Source: Apostichopus japonicus (Eukaryota; Echinodermata; Holothuroidea; Aspidochirotida; Stichopodidae). From it: DNA of 64,000 nt. The position numbers and the translations under genes were made by a program. This document shows positions 36,001-48,163 of this stretch, in pieces. Location: contig NC_092572.1 of NCBI RefSeq assembly GCF_037975245.1, positions 2,023,501-2,087,500 of the forward strand, in the 5' to 3' direction. Numbering within the stretch: the first letter of the stretch is position 1; each line of letters starts with the position of its first letter. The notes under the pieces are model-generated. The model saw only the letters and a program-made list of their open reading frames with translations, did not search any database and was not told where the DNA came from.

Positions 36001-39000
36001 CTCGAAATAAAATATTAACATTCTAGTAGTTTTATTAAGTGTAATATGTGGTTACACTATCGAAAAATTAAATTATTTATAAGACGTGCAAGAAAGGAAT
36101 CACATTTATTTTGAATTTTCTAAATTGATAACCACTACTCATGAATTTACTACTCTTATAATACACATAATCTGCAATGAAAGCAAGAGTGTATATTTTA
36201 GAAAACAAACAATTCTCATAAAAAGCCATAGCCCGAATCGAATAATTCAAAAAAGTAGAACATTCATGCTTTGGTTTAAAAACATAGAACAACAATTATT
36301 TTGAGATTTAAGTGATTACTTTATAATACAATTCGGGATTTATATCGTAAAAGTCCTTCACAACAACAATATTGCTTAAGTATAATATATATCATAAGAA
36401 CAATCACTGTCCTTGTCTCTTTGTATAAATAGAACAATCTTTGCCTTTGTCTCTTTACAAGTCTTCAACAAGTGTAGAACTGCCTCCAGGTAGTACTCAT
36501 CTGTCATGTGTCTGAACAGTACCTTCTTCATGTGTAACTTTCTAACATATTTCTGGTATTCCTCCTCGCCATTTGTTCCTACTTCCAGCAAACATGCTAA
36601 TAGATCACAGTTACCAGATTCTATAAGAGTCAACGTGGTTTGCTTCTTCTCTGTAATAAACCTGAACAAATAATCCGCCAGTGGTTTGTTATCTTCATTG
36701 CAGTTACTTAGGTAAATAGAGGCAAACAACCTTGCAATTAATGGAGATCTAGCAAGATAATCACTACACCCATCGGTTCTTATAGCTTCCATATGGGTTT
36801 GCCAAGAACTCGATATATCTTCTGAATGTTTGACATTCAAGGGTCTTTCCTCAGGATCAAATTCGTTTCCTTTTCCTTCCCGTCGTTTTCTTTCTAAACG
36901 AACATGTTTTTGCTTCTCTTTGTCATTCTGTTTACTTTCTTTTAGTTGCCTATATCTTTCGAAGAACAAACTTCTGTGTGACTCAGTAAACCCGACCACT
37001 TCTACCCTTGTGTAAGGTGTGTTCGTAACTTTCATGTCATGGTCAAGTTTACGGGAAGTGACCCAAATGTTCATCTTGCTAAATTCAGCAACATCACCCT
37101 CTAAAACCTGCTTTATAGTTAATCTCTTCCCCTTGCCATCATTTGTTGCATTATTATGAAGCCTTGACCAATTGCTAATTCCATCTAACATCACAATGCT
37201 CTTTTTTCTTTGTAGATCGTAAATTATTCTGTTAGCTTCTGCCGCAGACTTTTTGCGTCCCAACAATTTCATGAGTTCCTCCAATATGCAAGCATCTTTC
37301 GGAACATTCTCAAGTTGAAAATAGATTAGAATATAATCTTTAAAAATTTCTCCTTTCCTCCACTTTCTTGATATGTCCCGAAATAAATGTGATTTGCCAA
37401 TTCCAGGCTCGCCAACAAACAATACTCGGTTAGCCCGCTCTCCCTTGAATAACGCAGCAATCAGTTCATCGGCATTATTAACATGTGATATCCCGTTGTT
37501 TGTGTATGTTATCGTGTACTGACAGTCACTACAATAACTGTTTATTGAAGAGATATCTGTCAGTTTTCCCAATAACGTATTCTGTTTTACTTCTTTCATC
37601 AACATTCCTATCGAAAAAGAATATAAGAAAAACGATTATTTCAAATCTCTGTGTAATGTATTTCCATCAATGAATCCCTCTCAATGACGCAACACTATAA
37701 CATTATTCGTAGAGGCTTATCATCCTTCCAATACTTGAGCTGGAAAGAATGTCAATTGATACTCTAACAAGAAACTTATACCTTTGGGCAGGTATATTTC
37801 TACCTACAAACTCGCGAAAGAAACCAAATATTGATATAAGTATTGAAGCAGATAAAAGACATATCATAATTATTACATGAAGCAAGCGAATTGAAATTAG
37901 TATTCCAACTAATACCAAAAAAAAACCTCTCTCAGACACAGTGTAACTTACTGCCCGATAAAACAGGAAACAATAAAACAATATATAATTGTGGTTATGA
38001 ACTTACGTTCAGGTTCTTCAATAATATTTAAAAAGTACAACTATTATTTACTGTGAACCCTTTCACAATTAGAAAAAAAGTGAGGTTGTTATTTCTGTAA
38101 TAACAATAGTCCCTTAAATGTCGACGTATGATGTAACATGTGACGCAAATAAAATTGTGCAAAAAAAGTATCATCACATTCACCTATAACTTGCACAGTA
38201 CAACCTTAACAGTTTAATTTTGTTTTTTACATTGCTTCAAAACGTTACAAAATATTACACCATTTCCATACAATTTATCGTCAATCACTAAAGTTTCTCC
38301 CATGTGAGAGAAAACACCCCACTCTAACATTCCATCTCACAGGACTTCATTGATAAATAACAACTTACACCGTACTTCACGTCGCGAAAATGAGGGTTGC
38401 GCTCTTGGCCAAATATATATTTGTCAATTTGTATTATGAATAGTTTCACAAACATGGTACGCTGAAGGGAAAAAATAAATTGTCGAGCTGCATTGTAACC
38501 CTGTAAGGGGGGGGGGGGGGGGGGTAGGTTGACAACAGCTCAAAACACGGCATTTGCTGAATTATCGAGTAACACTTATATGAACCATGACAAAACTAAT
38601 ATATCAACTTACGAGATGATGTGTTAGACACTTAACTTGTAAACACGTCAAGAAATACGACATTTGTTAACTTGTCAAGTAACACTAACATGTGTTAACT
38701 TGTTAAGTAACATTGACAAGGCCCCTTTACAAAAGGGATCAATTTGTCGTCATGCCGTGTCGCATATACTAAGACGGTAAATCTACAACACTCTTTTTCC
38801 CTTCAGATCCTCTGTTAATTTCCGTATATATTGATGTTACTATAAGGAAGGAGTGCTGCATGTTTTTTTTTTCTTTTGAAGATGTTAATAAACAGAATTC
38901 AAAGTGAATAATCAAAGTATATACAACTTGATAAGGAAAACTAATTTACATATACCTTTCCGTCCACTGCGACGTCGATGAAGCTTGTGGCAAAGACAAC

Positions 39001-42000
39001 AAGCAAACAACAAGGCGAGGCTTATAAGAGTTAATATCCCTAAAGCAATCAATAAAATCACTTTCATTGAAGGGCTGATCGGCTTTGTGTTGTCTTCATT
39101 GCAGCTCTCTGATAAAGAAATATGTCAAACATTGCTTGTAATGATCCAGTTTTGGATGATTACATTGGACGAATCCCTTGAATATAAATGACTACTATTT
39201 TATTTACACCCCCAAACTTCATATAGTCAACACTGATCTGATTAGTACAACATTTGGTATGTCATTTCTCAATTATGTATTGAACACATGCGACTAACTA
39301 ACCTACAGTGTTCTCTCTGAAGTCAAGAAGGTACGTAAGAAACAAATCAGGGATGACGTGTACTCACGAATGTACATACCTTGTCCATCGCACCGCTTAT
39401 TATGAATCTTTTAAGGATAAAGAGTGTCAAGAATAAGGAACTTATTCCAAATATTGTTTAATGAGTACGCTTTGCAGCTGCATGTCACCACTCAGATTGT
39501 TCTGACAAAATGCGCCATGTTTTAAAGATATTTCACTTGTTTCGTGTACATGTGTCTTTGACATTTGCATAAGTTCCACCTAATTTTGCGTATAGACTAA
39601 ATGACATAAAACGGACCCTCTTATCAGGACATCTAAACCAATATAACAAGTATACATACTCACAAACTCAATGAGGAAAATATCAGTATAAACGAGTACG
39701 TAATTCTACATGAGAAACACAATGCGTATTAAAGCGTGCACCGTATACTACATGTCTTCTTACAATGTCAAATGTGTATCCACCCTACCAGGTATTGGAA
39801 GGCTGTCACGGTTTTATTATGAAAAAGATGTGTTGCGTGTACAAACCGGTCAAGGTAATCATATATCGTCGTTCACTACATAAAATTTAATATAAAATCT
39901 GAATAGCTGTGTTTATGTAAGATATAGTGTGTGATTTTCATTTTGAAATAAGCTTTCCAATTGACATAGTTTCTATGGTTAGTTCAATTCTCTCGTAAAC
40001 GTAATAAGAGAAGGTAGGTTAACTTACTATGAAATGGATAAGCCTTTCCCCAAGTTCCCATCCATTACAATATTCTTTAGGTTTAGTCATTACTATGATT
40101 TAGAGAGTTATGCGGCATCGATATATATTCATTTTAAACAAATTTGTAATAAAGCTGGCATTCCTTTTGCATAGCGTTTATAGCCGAGACCATACAGATG
40201 TCATTCTTGGCGACTGTAGTACGCTTACCTTAATTCAAGAATAGTTACTTTTAACAAATTGTTCATGTTCGAAATGGAAAGAAGTTTATATTTATCGAAC
40301 TAAACAGTTTTATCATAAAGTCTGAATCATTTTATTAATGAAAAACCACAAACAACATTCATTCTTACCGGACCGTACTTGAACTGTTGTATTTCCAATT
40401 GTCATTATTTTGTGATCGTAGAAAACCGAACAGTAAAAGGTAATATTTTCTGCACATATTAAATCGAAGAGAATAGTAGTAGAAATATTCCAGGTATCCG
40501 ATGTATTGTTATTTATTTCTGATGATGCCGTCTCGGTGTATGTAACGTTATCTCCTTTGACGCTCCAATACAAAGTAACATTCGGACGAACCTCTTCTAT
40601 GTAACAAGTTAAAGTGGTAGGGTCCTTGGATTTAAATGTTACGGTACATTCATCGCAGCTACGGCAAGACTGAACGATAGGGCACGGAGGCGACGGAGTA
40701 ACTTTAATAAAATAAATACAAAAGAAATAATTATTGATCTTAGTTGTTTTGAAGCTAGATTGAATTAAAATGAATACTTCCAGTAATCACAATGCATGTG
40801 GGAAATCAGTTAAAATCAAACTTTAACGGAAGATATTGTTAAGTCAGACCTACATCTTAGTTTCTTAAGTTCAGTTATACTATGAATCACGTTATGTAGA
40901 AAACTAATTTGCTTCCAATTATATAAGAACCTTAAATCGTTATTCTCAAAGTATAAAAAGGGCTACTGATCCAACGTCGTATATTTTACGCATGACCTAA
41001 TGTGAAACTGAGAAAACAAAGCAATTAAGGTTATTGCCATCATGCAGACTCCAAACAACAAGTCTGTTAAAATTCTCACCTGTTATTAAAACTGAAATAG
41101 ACCGTCTCCATGTTGTGCCATTCTCAAAAATTACAGCAAATGTGTATATGGCCTCGTGTTCCAGCTTAGCATTGATAATTTTCATGTTTCCTCCAGAGGT
41201 GATGTCATAATGGTCATCGTCATATTTCTCCCCACCTTTTACACCTTTCTCTAATCTAAGGATTGGTTGAGTGTGTGATACTGAGCCCTTGTACCAATAG
41301 TATTTTTGCACGTTACCGTCAATCATGCAGTATATGGTTCCTGTATCCATTCTTTCGACGTTTTGATTCAAAGGACAATTTTTGCCAAAACCTGTAGGTA
41401 AAGTAATTTGATAATTTAAAAATTGTCCATTAGGTTAAAAAATGTTGCAAATAGCAGCAGGTATGGACATATCTAACGATCAATTAAGTATCTTCTCTTT
41501 GCCGTTTGTGCAATAGAAAGCTAGAAATATTTTAGCCGCAAGACTTATGAAAGTATGTGCTGCAATTCAGAATATTACTAATTTCGAGCAGGGTAACAGT
41601 GATATAAAGGTCATATGTCTGCTATTAGGGTTTAGATTAAATAAATATTGACATAAGATATCACTTTACAACACTTAAAATGATTGTTACATGTTTATCT
41701 GTTTAAAAATTTACCCGTGCACATGCACGTATTTGTAATCAGTATAAATAATGTGGGGGCCGCATTCTTCCGTATGGCCAAAGAGAAGTGAAGAATGCAT
41801 ATTTGCCAAACAACAAGGGACACATTACCGTTACCGATGTTTCTGATATCGAGCGAATATTAAGTTGTCACGAATGAAGTAAACAAGCGGGACGTCTGTT
41901 TGACAGAGTGCAGAGTTTCTAACAGCCACACTTCGACTTCTACATGTGTTCGATGTGTGGGTGTACTTACAGTTTGTGTTCTTAAAGAATATTAACGTAA

Positions 42001-42571
42001 CATACACTCACCATACACACATCTAACATACACATACCATAAATAGTATATATTTACATAACTTTGCGTTAAAAACTAACAATTAACTTATTTTCTGTCT
42101 AAATATGCCTCACGATGCACCAATTGACGTCTATTCCCCCTTGTAGTGACAGTGATGTCTCAGTAAGTCGACCGTTATAGTGCTACTTTCAGCAGATGAA
42201 TTGTTAAAGAAAACTTCAAACAGTCACTTGTATATTGGCCTTAATATTATACTTAAAGTGTTATAGCTAAATAGGTCTATGTTAAAGTAATGTCAAACCA
42301 TTATCACGTCTCTCAAATGAGATTTACACACGTAGTGTTAGACTGTAGCTCAATATTACATCGTTACGTATTGGATAATAAGTCATCAAATGTAATTGTG
42401 GTATCAGTTAACATCATTAAGGGCACAATTTCCCAGTACATCCTACGAAACGAAGAGCATAGTAAACGGGCTAGTTCTAATATATAGAATCAATGAACTT
42501 ATCATGTACATTTTTGCATCTTCATTACCTTGCCCCAGAAGGATGAATAGCACGAAAATTGACCAAGCCAT
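33067..42571 (-). CDS. Ig-Ig-TM-NACHT receptor, paralog 2 (IgN2), complete model
   Basis: The exons on the minus strand are 42571-42529, 41391-41080, 40701-40369, 39108-38956, 37607-36445, 34287-34124, 33593-33526 and 33155-33067. They sum to 2325 nt, encoding 774 aa plus stop, with consistent phases throughout. Domains in order are: a signal peptide (1-15); Ig1 (about 15-118, WYKG core); Ig2 (119-229) with C-x5-C-x2-C-x2-C before the B-strand Cys and LYW; a TM helix (about 246-268) followed by an Arg/Lys stop-transfer patch; NACHT with Walker A GEPGIGKS (346-353), Walker B IVMLDG (418-423) and TSR (464-466); an LRR-like unit; and a short acidic tail. All introns are GT-AG except the one after the NACHT exon, which appears to be GC-AG. 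A membrane receptor joining an Ig ectodomain to a NACHT ATPase is seen directly. A role in immune sensing is inference from the domains. Confidence 0.8.
35515..35575 (+). repeat. Possible retroelement 3' tail
   Basis: ACAGCGCTTCGAGATTTTTG and GGAGGCGCTTTATAAGTA followed by TTTATTTATTTA resemble the hairpin tails found at the ends of many metazoan SINEs and LINEs. It lies in an IgN2 intron. Family not identified. Confidence 0.35.
36445..37607 (-). CDS. IgN2 NACHT ATPase exon
   Basis: This exon follows the TM exon directly in phase 1 and carries the whole NACHT core. The P-loop is GEPGIGKSHLF. The Walker B is IVMLDGISNW, where the first Asp is kept but the second acidic patch common in NACHT is absent. 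A WVTSR motif and the downstream VVGFTE segment match the usual sensor 1 and winged-helix approach of NACHT proteins. A Lys/Arg/Glu-rich insertion follows. Without splicing, the frame reaches a stop 17 codons later. A GC donor at 36444 in phase 0 restores agreement with IgN3. Confidence 0.8.
38509..38525. repeat. Poly-G run
   Basis: An uninterrupted G tract in the intron between the TM and NACHT exons of IgN2. The neighbouring 38590-38710 has repeated TTAACTTGTCAAGTAACA-like words. Similar G or C homopolymers occur at 25761, 52430 and 58378. Confidence 0.7.
38956..39108 (-). CDS. IgN2 transmembrane exon
   Basis: The 153-nt phase-1 exon encodes a short polar stalk starting ES, about 23 hydrophobic residues (VILLIALGILTLIS and onward) and then HKLHRRRSGRK. 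That is a single type I membrane anchor with a basic cytoplasmic flank. The IgN3 TM exon starts with the same ES after an identical acceptor context. Confidence 0.8.
40369..42571 (-). CDS. IgN2 ectodomain exons (signal, Ig1, Ig2)
   Basis: Three exons encode the signal peptide (42571-42529), Ig1 (41391-41080, 312 nt) and Ig2 (40701-40369, 333 nt). Each enters and leaves in phase 1, the classic arrangement for extracellular Ig domains. Ig1 has a B-strand Cys and WYKG, but the F strand reads EAIYTF, so the usual second Cys is missing. Ig2 has the Cys-rich lead C-x5-C-x2-C-x2-C, then LTCY, LYW and FYCSV. Several N-x-S/T sites suggest glycosylation. Confidence 0.78.
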
Positions 42572-42781
42572 GATAAAGACGATATGGCTGATGACTGAAA
42601 TAGAAAACAACAATATGTTAGCTATAATTAAGAATATGGAAAGACAATGGATATCAGCAAAAACAGTTGAGAAAGGGACAGGAAAGGGGCAGGACCATCC
42701 TTGCAAACGCTAATGTGAATACAATATAACGATGCTAACAATAATGAACCACTAGGCAGAACTGTGAAGGAATTATGATTA

Positions 42782-42782
<1 letters not shown>

Positions 42783-42852
<70 letters not shown>
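42783..42852. repeat. (AT)n microsatellite
   Basis: An alternating AT run just before the SINE copy at 42891, in the region upstream of IgN2. It may be the tail of an earlier SINE insertion. Confidence 0.8.
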
Positions 42853-42855
<3 letters not shown>

Positions 42856-42890
42856 ATTAACATAAAGTCTGTTCAAAGTATCTCTTTCGG

Positions 42891-43186
42891 GATCCGGCTT
42901 TAGGAATCACAAATGATTTTCGAGTTGGTTAGCATCATGTTTGATCTCTAGAGTAAGGCAAAATATGTCACCAAAAACAGAACTAGTATTGTTCGATACA
43001 GGTGACAAACGCCTACAGTGGAATTACGATCTTCCTTACCGGTTTCGAACCTCTGGACATACAATCAGCGTCCATAGCCTAGTGGTTAGGGTGTCCGCGT
43101 ACAGAGCGGGAAGCCCGTGGTTCGAATCCCGGTGGAGGCTGAAAGTTTTTTCACTGTTCTTGATTTTCCAACTCATTACGATTTTC

Positions 43187-43260
<74 letters not shown>

Positions 43261-43262
43261 TT
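42891..43262 (+). mobile_element. tRNA-derived SINE, near-full copy
   Basis: This copy begins GATCCGGCTTTAGG and has about 175 bp before the tRNA-like region at 43067-43140. A conserved tail and a long (AT)n array follow. It is very similar to the copy at 63302 over the whole unit, differing mainly by a short insertion near the start. The open frame here is not a gene. Confidence 0.75.
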
Positions 43263-46200
43263 ATTTATTTATTTTTTATAGCATAAACACACTTTTTGGC
43301 CAGGAAATCTTGAGAGCGTATTGAATTCCGGCTTAGCATAACTGCCATTAAGAAATGTATTCAGCATTACTAGCAGCATCCAATAACAGCACTAATAATA
43401 AGACAATGCAACCCTACCATACATTACTACATAACCCACTGATTTTGCGAAACGAAAATGGCGACCATTTCGTCTGAGAAGCCACAATTCCTCTCACAGA
43501 AAAAAAGACATGCAATGCTACATGTGTCTCCATATCAAGAAAGATCACAACTAGCATGTAATGACATGTGTTGAGTGCGGTTCTGTACTCCTCGTTGATA
43601 AATGTTTAATTAAATAAGTATTGAATGATTCATAGAAGTAAGCTACCATATGATTATCTCTTGAAAACTAGAAAGCAATTTTCTGCGAACAATTACATTA
43701 TTTATGGTTATGCTGACTAAGGCGACGGTACGCTGCTGTGAGGATACGATACAGCACTACAATACACGAACTATAAACCTGTGCAAGTCGTACATGTAGT
43801 TTAAATTTAATATAATATATGGTAGCATTGCACTACATAGCTAGTTAGCCGAACGCATACGGTTGCTATGGGATTATATAGTAGTTCCAATGACTTAAAA
43901 TATAAAGGAAGCCACTGCAAGGCACGATAATTTCACCTACTGCATCAATGGATTTGGTATAGATTAGTAGCAATTGATCAAGGCGATGAGTTCCGCTCGT
44001 TTTAATCATGCATCTCAGGCGTTACTTACGTTACTTAGCCTATCAGTACTAGGCCTATATGCAGCGAGTGATGTATCAGGATGGTAGTCAACGTATTTTG
44101 TTTGACCAACGAACCAACCAACGAACTGTGTTAGTCCGACATGCGAGACCCCTCACATAATGACTTGTGAATATTGTCGGTGTTGGCGGTCATTATGTGG
44201 CAGTGTTAGGATCGCATGATAAGCAAAATATTCTTGGTCATTACATGGAGGTGATATTAGTGCCACGTAAGGACTTAAATTGTTCTTGGTAATTATGTGG
44301 CGTAACTTTGTATTCACATATTGACTCAGGTTACATCATTTTTAATGCATTGTTGTCGGTTTGGCGTTCCACGTGGAGTTCAACGTGTATGTAGTACTAT
44401 AATATACTGTGCATGTGAGCATGCCGCATGTTCGTTTATATTGCTGCAAATGTACATGATGTATACCCTGGGCTTACCCTCCGTTTCTGGAAATGGTCGG
44501 AAACGATTACAGAAATAAGTTTCACTACCAGAGAATTCCCGCAACCCAACGTGATTAATCATGAGCAGTGTCATACACCACATTAATTGTTTATAACTCT
44601 GTTCACATTATTGTTACCAGGATTTTTAAGTTTAAACTTCTTACAATGTTGCGTCCACTCAGAAAAACTTGCTACAGTCTTCCATGAAAACATGCACTTT
44701 AAAATACCTCTACAGGAACGCACAATACCTAGTTTATATGACCCCGACAAAACATTGGTTTATGCGCAATGGAAGCCTAGAGTGATATGTCTATAAGGTG
44801 AAGAAAAATAAGCAAACGATGAAAGCTATAAATAATATACAACAACAAAGTTATTTAAAAAATATGAAGCTGGAAGTTCGCCGTAGACTAGTTTCCAGAG
44901 TTACAAGTAGTTTTCTTTAAACAACTTTCTTTGTGTTCATTGAGCACTATAGATCCAGAATATTTGCAGACAATGGTAAGGGCTATGAGCCAATCATATC
45001 ATAGGAAATTTGGAAACCCCATTGACTGTTTTAGTATGAAAATCTCTGTAATGGAAATGTTGTTAATTCTATACTTGCGGTTGATTGTTATGAATTATTT
45101 GTTTTCAAACAAATTCAATGATCTGTACAAATGACTGGAATTTGGGTTCTTTTGAAAAGAACAGTTTTTTGGAGAAGAGAGAATTTCATTCAAAAAATTG
45201 TTTATTATGGTTTTCAGAGGCCTAGCTGTGAGTGTGTGTACGTGAGGTTCGTTTCCGCGGAATGTTTGTCGGACGCAAGCAATTTGAAGGTTTTGCATCC
45301 CTGTCTAAAAGATTGCTTCCCGGATGCAGAATCCTGCGTTAAAACTTTCGTACACACTGTTCTGTCGAAAATTTCCGCAGAGTCGATCTCCGTAAGACTA
45401 GTCGCTAAGAATAAGTCTTAAAAAGTCCTCATGGCCGATAGACTAGGACTGCGTCGCGTAACGTTACGGTACTCACATACAAGGCTAAATCGATACATTA
45501 TAGTAATACTTAAGTACGGCTGTCGCGCAAGGCACGCCATTTTAATAATCAAAGTCTTGGAAATTCGCAGGAGGTACGTACCTAACATTATAGTCCCTGA
45601 GCATATATGTAGTAAATTAAGTGCAAACGAAGTGTGCGATGTACCATGTCAGGCAACTCCAGTATTATTTTGGGTGCTTTTGTTGGACAATCCACACAAA
45701 AAATCCTTCGGACAACCATATATGAAGGCAAGGTTGTCCAAAGAACAACCTAAAAAGGTTCTTATAAATAAGCCCTTCTATAGCTACTGGCTGTTTCCAA
45801 AAAGAGTGTTCTGTTCATCGGTTCTGATTGAAAACTTTTCTACAAACAATATTTATCAGCAATTCGATACAGCACCGTTTCATATTTCAGACACTTTAAT
45901 CTTCTGGTTAATTTTGATAAATATTTGAGACCATTTTATGTGTGAAGCATATCCATTAAACAAAACATATTATTTATCAAATGTTATCAGTTTCAGAATT
46001 AGCAGCAAATTAATAATGTAAGTTATGTCAACAATTCATTCCATCCTGCATATACCGGGATAATTCTGTGTAAATAATTTAGTATAATTAGATGAAGGTA
46101 TAACTAGTATAACTAGGTGAATTACTATGTTCATATCCAAGGTGATACATAATTAACCGAGTTAAAGTTTAACAGGTCTTACGAAATAAATTGCAAATGG

Positions 46201-48100
46201 TTGTCTACTATGAAAGTATACAATTCATGCATTAGAAAGATAGGCACCTTAACTTATCAGTTGTAATTAAAACGGTCTCAGTAACTATTTTTGGATCATT
46301 AAGACAGTGGTTAAAAATATCTTAGGTTGTATGGCCATTTGCCTTCTTGTACCCAGTGCGATTATTATGGACCTATTCAGTATCCGGGTACTTTCACCTT
46401 TTCAACCGGGACACGTTGTAGTTGAGTTGAGAGTATTGTAACATAAACTTTCACAAACTTTCGTGCACTTAAACTTTTTTAACTTTCTTTACATTTAAAG
46501 CATAAAATGCCAAAACCTTTCTGCTCTTGTGGCAAATGGAATAACCCATTATGCTAAGAAATTGTCTTTTTACACATTAATGTTGATAATCACACTTAAG
46601 CTGGTCGTGGAAGAAACGTTTATTTTTTTAATATTGAAAAAAAAGTTTTTAAGTCATAATTATTGTCAGTGTTTGTACAGTAGCAACTTTTACCTTATTT
46701 CTGAGCGAGTAGTGACGTTATTTATCATCTATATCATGTTTCAGCTATTCAGTCTTTCCCTTCTTTGTCGTCACTTCGTGTTCAAAATGTAATCTGAACG
46801 ACAGCCTTTAAAGTGGTAAGAAAGTAATGTTTGTTTATTGTTAATAGTACAAATGAAATACAAAACAGCAGAGTTATGTTGCCAGGTACGTATATTAACA
46901 AAGAAACAGCAGTCTGACAACATGCAAAGAAACACCACGATTGTCTTCAATTTAGCTAAAATTAAACATATTACCCCTAAACCTATGAAATCGATGTACA
47001 TTTTCACCAAAATCTTATAAACATATCGTTTGATCTGAGTTCATTTGTTAATTACTACAGGCATTTTTCAGTGTATTAATTTATCAATAAAAGTAAATCT
47101 TCTATCAATGTAAACTTAGCAGCGTTGGTATAAAGTATCGCTCTGCCTGCTTTGACGTAGACGCTTTAATACGTTGTAATCATGTAGTTGAATCTCCAAT
47201 TTACAATTATTTACTATTTATTTTTATGCTTTCAAGTGTGGTATGTTGTCTTAAGTTAGCCATAAGATCTCTGAGTAGCGTTAAACTTCCAGTTTGTATT
47301 TATTGGTATACGGTTGTTATATAAATGGATCAATAGAAGTTAAATAATAATTAATATACGCAATGAAGCAGGATAAGCAATATGGATATTAATACTTTTA
47401 GCATACACGTTGTTCACACATGTCCACATATTATACATATATGCAATTGCTTCTCTTAATTTACGATCTTTACCGTTTGACTTTATTAATTACCATAACC
47501 AATAATTACTATTGAACACGTGTAAGTTTATTGATATATACATCGGTGAAATATCTCACAACACAGCTTTTTACTGTACCCACCACCTATCATAAATCAG
47601 AATGAAGAAGAACGATTCACGAAAATGACGTAAAAACTACGCTACTGCAAATACATTTTCATTTACATCAACTAAAATGTTGATAAAGTTAAACGGTTGC
47701 AATACATTTCCCTTACATAGGAGACGGTTACTACGTTACAATTCTGGTTCAATGTATGAGCTAAACGGTACGTATTTTACATTAAACGTTAACAGTTGGT
47801 CATTTAACGATTAATTCAGATTTTGTATACATAAATCTTCTTATCTGAATTATATAATGTATTATTCGTTACTGGATCAAGGTATACGAGGATTGAACGT
47901 TCGATTGTTGCTTCTTAGCTTTAATACTCGACTCACCACGTTTATACATTTTTAAGTAATCATAAAACTGTTGTCGTTTTCATGTTAAATATAGTCGCAG
48001 CATTTATTCTTTAAAACAAGCAATTGCTTGTATGTATCTTTGTCTATAAATTTGTCGACCGTCACAGCTGAAATCTCTTTAATCAGTGTAAAAGGAACAG
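43263..48100. other. Spacer between IgN2 and IgN3, unassigned open frames
   Basis: Two consecutive plus-strand frames, 45131-45421 (96 codons) and 45431-45928 (165 codons), are longer than most chance frames here, and the first is locally Cys-rich. A frame at 44587-44796 contains YDPDKTLVYAQWKP after an AG. No domain is recognised. They could be degraded exons of a third plus-strand receptor or an unknown repeat. Confidence 0.25.
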
Positions 48101-48163
48101 TGGCTGATGAAACTCCATCTTTTAATCGGGAAAAGCTCACAATTAATCAAGTTTCATTTGCTG

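Noticed and set aside
43067-43140. Functional tRNA gene
   Set aside because: The A and B boxes and T arm are good, but the acceptor stem has a mismatch, the anticodon would be ACA, and the sequence is embedded in a dispersed repeat.
42941-43324. Open frame of 127 codons, with a similar one at 63338-63622
   Set aside because: Both read through the tRNA-derived SINE and its AT tail; the similarity reflects the repeat, not a gene.
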